Source of the DNA: Lonicera japonica
Lineage: Eukaryota; Streptophyta; Magnoliopsida; Dipsacales; Caprifoliaceae
Assembly (NCBI GenBank): GCA_021464415.1
Contig: CM038467.1
Coordinates: 45,941,715-46,005,714, forward strand
DNA length: 64,000 nt
Reading direction: 5' to 3'
Position 1 is the first letter of the stretch. The number at the start of each line of letters is the position of its first letter. The notes under the pieces are model-generated. The model was not told the DNA's origin, did not search any database, and was given only the letters and a program-made list of their open reading frames with translations. A program made the translations under genes and the position numbers. Of this stretch, positions 57,978-64,000 are shown one piece after another.

Positions 57978-59880
57978 TTAGTTGAGTCTTGAGCTCACCT
58001 AGCTCTGCTGGAGCCAAACGGTAAGGTGAAATAGAAATGGGTGTGGCTCCCGGTACTAAATCAATACTGAATTCGATCTCCCGGTGCGGGGGCAATCCAG
58101 GCAAGTCATCAGGAAACACATCCAAGAACTTACTAACGATCGGGACATCTTGAGGAGTCAACGGCGTAATTTCGGTACTCACTATGCTTGCTAACCACCC
58201 CATATAATCTCGTTGTTCTTTCTTGAGAGCATAAGTTACTGGATATAGGTTGTATTTCTCTCCATAAAAGACAACTTTTTCACCCCATGGATGACAGACG
58301 ATGACTTTCTTAGCATGACAATCAATCGTGGCTTGGTACTTCGTTAACCAATCCATCCCAAGGATTAAATCATAAGGACTCATGTCAATTATAAGAAATC
58401 TATCCTCCATATGACAATCGGAGTGGAGGGAGAGAATTACTGAGCAATAATGGGTTAAACAAACACTAACTCCTGTAGGCATGCCAATACTAATGGGTAC
58501 TTCTAACTTCTTTGGATTCAAACCCAAACTTACAGCACATGCAATAGATATGAAGGAGTGAGATGCACCCGTATCGAATAAAACTTTAACACCAGTGTTA
58601 AAATGAACGAGACTACCTTCCATCACAGTATGGTCCTCTTGGTTTGCCGCCGAAGTCAAATTGAAGACTCGACCCCCTTGGCTTCCCTGGCCCTGTGGCT
58701 GATTTGGACGATAGGTAGATTGTTGCTGCTGAGATAGGTAGTTCCCTTGATATTGTCCCTGACTCGGAGTTCGATCCTGGTATGATGACTGAGATGAACG
58801 GCTTCCAAACCTACCCGACTGGCCTCTTCCACTGCTTCCACCTCGGCTACGACCACTATTCTGGCTCATCTCCTCTCTTCGATCACGGTTTGGGCAATCC
58901 TTGCGATAGTGATCATAACCGCCACATATAAAACACCCAGAACGTGGCCCACTACTGCATCCACTGCTAGTGTTATTTCCTCCAGAAGATTCTGAACTAG
59001 AACGAGTTTTCTTGTTCCTATCCCAAGGGCCCCTCCGATCATTTCCTCTTCTCTTGTTCGCTGGTCCCATAAGATGGGCGGTTTGTTCAAATTGGCTATC
59101 GAGCTTAAGAGCCGCTTCAACACAAGCTTTGTAATTGGGAAATTCAGTGAAACCCATTATACGGCGATATTGAACTCTAAGGCCATTGAGGAATCTCTCT
59201 TGCTTTTGCTGATCAGAAATCCCTATCACATACATGCTTAGCTCCTCGAACTTAAGACGATACTCCTCAACCGACATTCTACCCTGAATCAAGTTGTAGA
59301 ACTCATCTCGCTTTGCTCTACAGTATGCATCAGACACGTACTTATCACGAAAGGCTCTATCAAACTCAACCCAACCAGCAATCACATTAAGTCCACCGAT
59401 GGACCTCCACCATCGTAGTGCACTTCCCTCAAGCTTTAAAGAAGCGAATCCAACCCACATTTTCTCAGGGGCATTCAGTATTCTGAGTTGGGAGTGGATA
59501 TGGTAAAGCCATCCTTCAGCGGCTTCGGGTCCAGGTGACCCGTCAAACTTTGGTGGCTGTAAACGATTAAATTCCTTAAGGTAATAAACCTCATCGCCCT
59601 CCCCTCCTTGAGGGTCATGCTCAACATTCACCACATCTTCATCATCATTGGCAGTGTTCCTAGGAGCTCGGGTGTGGCTAGGACCAACACCGCTAGTAGT
59701 ACCATGATTGTTCTTAAGGACACCGGTGAGTTTGTTGAGAAACCCACTCATCATAGTTTCCAACCGGGCAGCCAAATCTTGATTAGAACCACCCCCGGTA
59801 TCCTGATTCTCAATGGGTTCCTCCTCACCCAGATTGTCATGTTGATAAACCGGCCTCTTACTTCCTTTCTTCGGCCCCAT
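57978..59880 (-). pseudogene. gag: Gag-protease of Tekay-like element, unit 2
   Basis: This copy of 50530-52432 starts at MGPKKGSKRP (59880). One amino acid difference was seen, Gln for His in the Gln-rich linker (SQQQQ). The gag domain, CCHC knuckle and D-T-G protease are intact, and the frame loss near 57978 is shared with unit 1. Confidence 0.93.
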
Positions 59881-60244
59881 TCTATAAGAAGAGCAAAATA
59901 TGTTTAGTACCACAAGTATCACAGGATAACATGGAATTGAAAGACGAAGTGAACATCCGGGGAATAAGAAATAAACCTTCTGGGTAGAACCCAATTGACC
60001 ATCTTGTTTCGATTCTAGTTAGTGGCAGTATACTAATGATTTATAGTATAGTCATCCGTTGCGCGGTGGCTGACTATAATATAACCCATTAGTCTCTTTG
60101 CTACTACGCTAGAAACAAAAACGAGCTCCTCGAGTTTCTCCCAATCTTAATAATTAGAATGGATAGAATCAACACGAAATTGAATTTCCTATTCTACCCC
60201 CCTCTCGGCGAAAGGAAAAAAAACCTATGCCTCTGATACCAACT
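59881..60244 (-). mobile_element. Tekay-like leader and primer site, unit 2
   Basis: The leader and primer site (60231-60241 on the minus strand) are as in unit 1. They abut LTR 3, which is the 5' LTR of the rightmost unit and probably the LTR at the original right edge of the insertion. Confidence 0.9.
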
Positions 60245-62253
60245 TGTGACGCCCCAAATCCCGTTAAGAGGATTCACCCTCCGGGACCTGGTTAATCACG
60301 GAGCCGTACTCGACGGCGATCCAAAATTAGATAAACATAGAACAATAAGCAATGATTATATCCATGAAACTGAAATTCACACCATAACCATATCATACAA
60401 AGTATATGTTACAGGCCTCTAATGAGGTTCCAAAACATAAGTCTACAATCCTTAATTTACATATCATTCATAGAGGAAATATACAAATTACATATCACAT
60501 CGCAAATGTAAACAAAATTTTAAGACCAATGGTCCTTCCATTTGAAGGACCCTCAATTAACTATAAGGTAGGAAATGAGGCAGTCTAAGAAGCGTTGTCC
60601 TTCCTTTTCCCCTTTCCCGACGAACCTGAAGAAGTACCTATATAGAAAATAGTAGGAGTGAGTCAAACTGACTCAGTGGGAATCATATAATAGATTAAAT
60701 TTAGAAAAAATAACAAGGCCTTCTTTACTCCTCATATATACACATATATATGTAAGTAGCTTATATCAACAACCTTGTAATACAACTGATACGGGTTTCA
60801 CCCCAAAACTCATGAATCCCAAGTCTCAACGATAACAGCGTCTATCCAAGCGTACAACCAGGTCTGCATTTCGTGGCCTTTTAACCACGCGGCAGCAGGG
60901 CCTCCCGTTATTTTCCGTGCACGGTTTCGGGTCTTGCACCCAGGGGCTCTCTGTCCCAACTTAAGTCTCAATCGTTAGAGACGAACCTGGGACCTATCAT
61001 GGACTAGCGCTAGCAATAAGCCTTTAGGCAAACCAATCATCCCACATAAAACCCGTAATGTTTTCAACATGAGATTTGTAGTATAAACCATCTCAGTAGG
61101 TAGAACAACTCGTTTAATAAGTATTTTATGAAGAAATCCAACCACTTGGACCATTATCAGTTTATATAAATATGCGTAGCAAGAATCATCAGTATACAAT
61201 CTTGTCCAAGTTGGGTTTCAGTGAAGGGAGAGTATTTGATAAGAAATCATAGTTGAATCATGCTATTTAATCAACATATAGACTACTAGAATCATTAATT
61301 TAAACACTGCATCATAATCTCATCATACACCCAAAGCATGTGTAGATAACTTAGGGTTTTTGGAGCTAATAGATGGTATAGTGAGAATCAAACCATAACA
61401 AGTTAGAAAAATAGTTTTGATACTAGATTCCCACCTCTATGAAGCTCTAATTCCGAAAATGATGGTGTGGCGGTGTTTTCTCCCCAAGAAATGGAAACCC
61501 TAAAGCTTCGCCAAGCTTTAATAGAGGTGCGGAAGGTTGAAGACGAAGGAGAAGAAGATGACTCGGAAGCCCAAGCGTGGATCAATAGATTGGATGCCTT
61601 CCAAGCTTCAAATAACCCTCCCTTGGGTTGCTCTCAAGACCCTCACTCTCCCTTGGAATGGTTATGTCGAAGGTGCGGGAGAAATGGGGTTAAAAGGGTG
61701 AGTTTTCGGGTCAAAATTGGTCAAATACGACTTACAGGCTTACCATGATCGATCATTGTCCCCCCATGATCGATCTTGAAGTGTTCTGGAGTGCTCTGGT
61801 GTGCCCATGATCGATCATGGAGTGTACCATGATCGATCATGGTGACTGCTGCAACAAATTGTCACCTTAAAATCCCAGAATGAGCCTCGAAACGTTCGAA
61901 TCTTGACTCAGGCCAAACACGAAACTGGTAGAGGGGAATGAGAGGAAGATTTTGCCGTAAACGGGGAGTCATTTGGACATCGGATGAAGAAGTTATGATC
62001 TTTCAAAATTGGCCAAAATTTAGTAAATCGCGTAGAATCAAAAACACACGTTTAAGATCTCGTTTTCAATTCGGACCTCCCGAATGATGAAACGATTGAT
62101 TATTCAAACTTAATTACACTATAACAACATGCTCAAGGCTTGAAACTACAAGTAGGTACATTACACCATAAGAACGCTAGCCCAAATACAAGTTATCAAC
62201 TATACGAAATACGACGAGAGTTTTAAAAGCAAAATTGGGCTAGGGGTGTTACA
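60245..62253 (-). mobile_element. Tekay-like LTR 3 of the tandem array
   Basis: 2,009 bp, 7,448 bp after LTR 2 and nearly identical to it. On its right TCATT and the host LTR continue without a junction, so this is the true right edge of the array. Confidence 0.95.
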
Positions 62254-63076
62254 TCATTAAAGTATTTAAAGATTAAAATCTCAAATTTATGGTGTTTCCA
62301 TGAATATCAAAGACTAATCATGCTTGGCAATGAAAAGTATCTCATTCAAAGAAAGAATGGACATAGGCTAGTAAGAAATACACAAGTGTATCATCTCCTC
62401 ATTAATGCTTGAGATCTATGTACACAAGGCATACAAGGTCAAATCATCATAAGAAAATTATCTTACTAGCTTATGAATGGTTGAAAAAATGGAGAAGATG
62501 AAGGATTCAAAAAGTATTTAACAATACTAACAATGGAATGAGAATTGAACTTACATAATTAATGCATTGCAAACTTCATCTTTTAGCCTTAGCAAAGAAA
62601 TTTACTTCATAATAAATGTAGAGACAAGAAATTATCAAAGTGAACTCCATTTCTCTCTCTAGAAAAATAACTATTACAAACTCTCTATAAATTGAGAAAT
62701 GAGAAGAAATAAAAGTGTTCTCTCCAACACAACAATGAAGACTATAAATAGGAGAGTTGTGTTGGATGCTAAAATAATAAACAATGCTTTTTATTTTTAT
62801 TTTTTATTTTTATTTTTATTTTTATTGTTTATTTTTGGTGGAGAATTCCACTATCTTGGATACTCTTTTCTCACATGGACAATTCAACTTTCTTTCTTTG
62901 ATCACATGGACATGGAGACTTTGTTTCTTGGATGCTCTTTGCTCACATGGATATGGAGACTTTCTTTCTTGGATGCTCTTTAATCACATGGAGACTTCCA
63001 CTTTCTTGAATTCTTTTTGTCCATGGAAAATTCCACTATCTTGAATTCTTTTTGTCCGTGGAAAATTCTAATATTG
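62254..63076 (-). mobile_element. Athila-like LTR, right part
   Basis: The continuation of the host LTR from 45348, uninterrupted through GTTGTGTTGGATGCTAAAA and the CATGGAGA-type array. It breaks off after TTCTAATATTG; about 310 bp of the normal LTR end, including GCGTTTATCA, are missing. Unrelated DNA follows. Confidence 0.9.
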
Positions 63077-64000
63077 TTGTGAGAATCCGCAAATGCAACC
63101 CTCGGGTCTCGTCCCCGTTCGTGGTGGTCTGAAACGTCGGAAAGGATCCCGTCCTTCCATTTGCTTGGAGTTGTTTTGATAAATCATATCGGGTGTCTCT
63201 CTATCCTGTTTCTAGGTTCAAGAGGGTTCATTCAGAGTCGCCAGTACGTTTTACGAGAAAACGGACAAAAAGAGTTGTGTAAAGGGAAAGGCTACAGATA
63301 AGCCTTTCTTTACACGTTTGTCTGCGAAACCAGGATTCTAGAGGGTTCGGGAACTATATTACGGTTTGGGAAGGTGTTAAGCACCCATTCCGCCCTTTCG
63401 GTCTCTAGTGGACTTATATGTTTATTCTATGTTGAAAAACTTGGATGCTTTTACTGACAGTCTACTACTTTTCGAATAAAGACCCTGATTTTTAGGGAAA
63501 GTGGGAAAGGGATAAAAACCTTTGTGTTCCGAAATCCGATGTTTTTATTATTGAAAGATGTAAATACAAATGACAAAACCTTTTATTTATTTTGAAAGAG
63601 TATCCCGTATTATTTTTCAGATAATAACAGTTTTCTCGTGTTGTGATTATTTTTGTAAAAGCTCGGATCTTGTATCGGGACTAATTTAATATGGAATCAT
63701 GACTCTTGAGAGGAGAGTTATCAGACACGCCACAGTCTATAGAGAATACAGGATATGTTGATTTTAATTTCTAGATAAGTCTTATCAGTCCGAGTTTTGA
63801 AAACAGAATTTTATCCGGACGATAACGTACTTACTCTTCTAGTTTTGTAAATGATTTTATCAGGGTCTTTTGTTTTGAAAACAGTAAACTATCTGTAACT
63901 TGACAATAAGTTTATTCAAATAAAACGTGGACAAAACAACAGAAATAAAACAAGTACACAAATAAACCTGAATTTCGGGCGCGTTAGAAATCTAACAAAA
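63077..64000 (+). repeat. Dispersed repeat, copy 2
   Basis: 63210-63865 is homologous to 42840-43525. The copy here is better preserved, with GAGTCGCCAG at about 63237, GAAACCAGG, GGTTCGGGAAC, GGAAGGTGTTAAGCACCC and CCGCCCTTTC. Such segments occur in plant LTR retrotransposons near their 5' end. No open frame of note is present and the right border is outside the window. Confidence 0.6.

Noticed and set aside
45349..62253. Array as a simple assembly duplication
   Set aside because: The units differ by scattered substitutions and LTR 1 is clearly more diverged, which argues for real copies; long reads would settle it.

Overview
The window looks like nuclear DNA of a flowering plant, most likely a eudicot. 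It is A+T-rich and built mainly of nested LTR retrotransposons from plant lineages (Tekay/Del-like and CRM/Reina-like chromoviruses, Athila-like, and a copia remnant), plus CACTA and Mutator-like DNA transposons. One broken cellular gene, a wall-associated kinase, lies among them. The species cannot be named from the sequence. No bacterial or organellar genes, CRISPR arrays or rRNA genes were seen.

Left part (1-19203). The 3' part of an old Tekay-like LTR with its primer binding site (1-1326) is followed by about 1.1 kb without genes. A 25-base match to the 5' end of plant initiator tRNA lies at 2472-2496. Next comes a CRM/Reina-like element on the + strand: a pol C-terminal fragment, the LTR end at 3412, an initiator-Met primer site, a leader with a 55-bp tandem repeat, and a gag-pol with many stops and frameshifts. 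Its integrase is cut at 8591 by an Athila-like element on the minus strand (8592-19203). That element has two LTRs, a polypurine tract, a tRNA-Asp-type primer site and a gag-pol carrying four stops and one frameshift.

Middle part (19204-44528). A short TRIM-like LTR lies at 20565-20678. The wall-associated kinase pseudogene follows: an EGF exon and a kinase exon with one in-frame TAA. Its intron holds a 902-bp Mutator-like element with a 9-bp target duplication. A broken TNP2-type transposase fragment and a complete non-autonomous CACTA element (26645-31495, target duplication ATA) come next. Then there are two Athila-type LTRs in head-to-head inversion, a cluster of CACTA-like subterminal repeats, a copia RNase H remnant, a second Mutator-like element (40738-42062), and a dispersed repeat ending in short tandem arrays.

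Right part (44529-64000). A lone Athila-type LTR was invaded by a Tekay-like element. The locus was then rebuilt into a tandem array with an exact 7,448-bp period: LTR, 512 bp of host LTR, a complex junction, and a 3'-truncated gag-pol, twice, closed by a third LTR. The novel joint carries a 26-bp inverted repeat and scrambled filler, and is the same in both units. It looks like a snap-back or template-switch end-joining product followed by duplication, perhaps through a circular intermediate. This array is the most unusual structure in the window. The window ends in a second copy of the repeat seen near 42840.

No intact protein-coding gene could be supported. Everything coding here is a relic, and the biological interest lies in how the repeats are nested, inverted and amplified.
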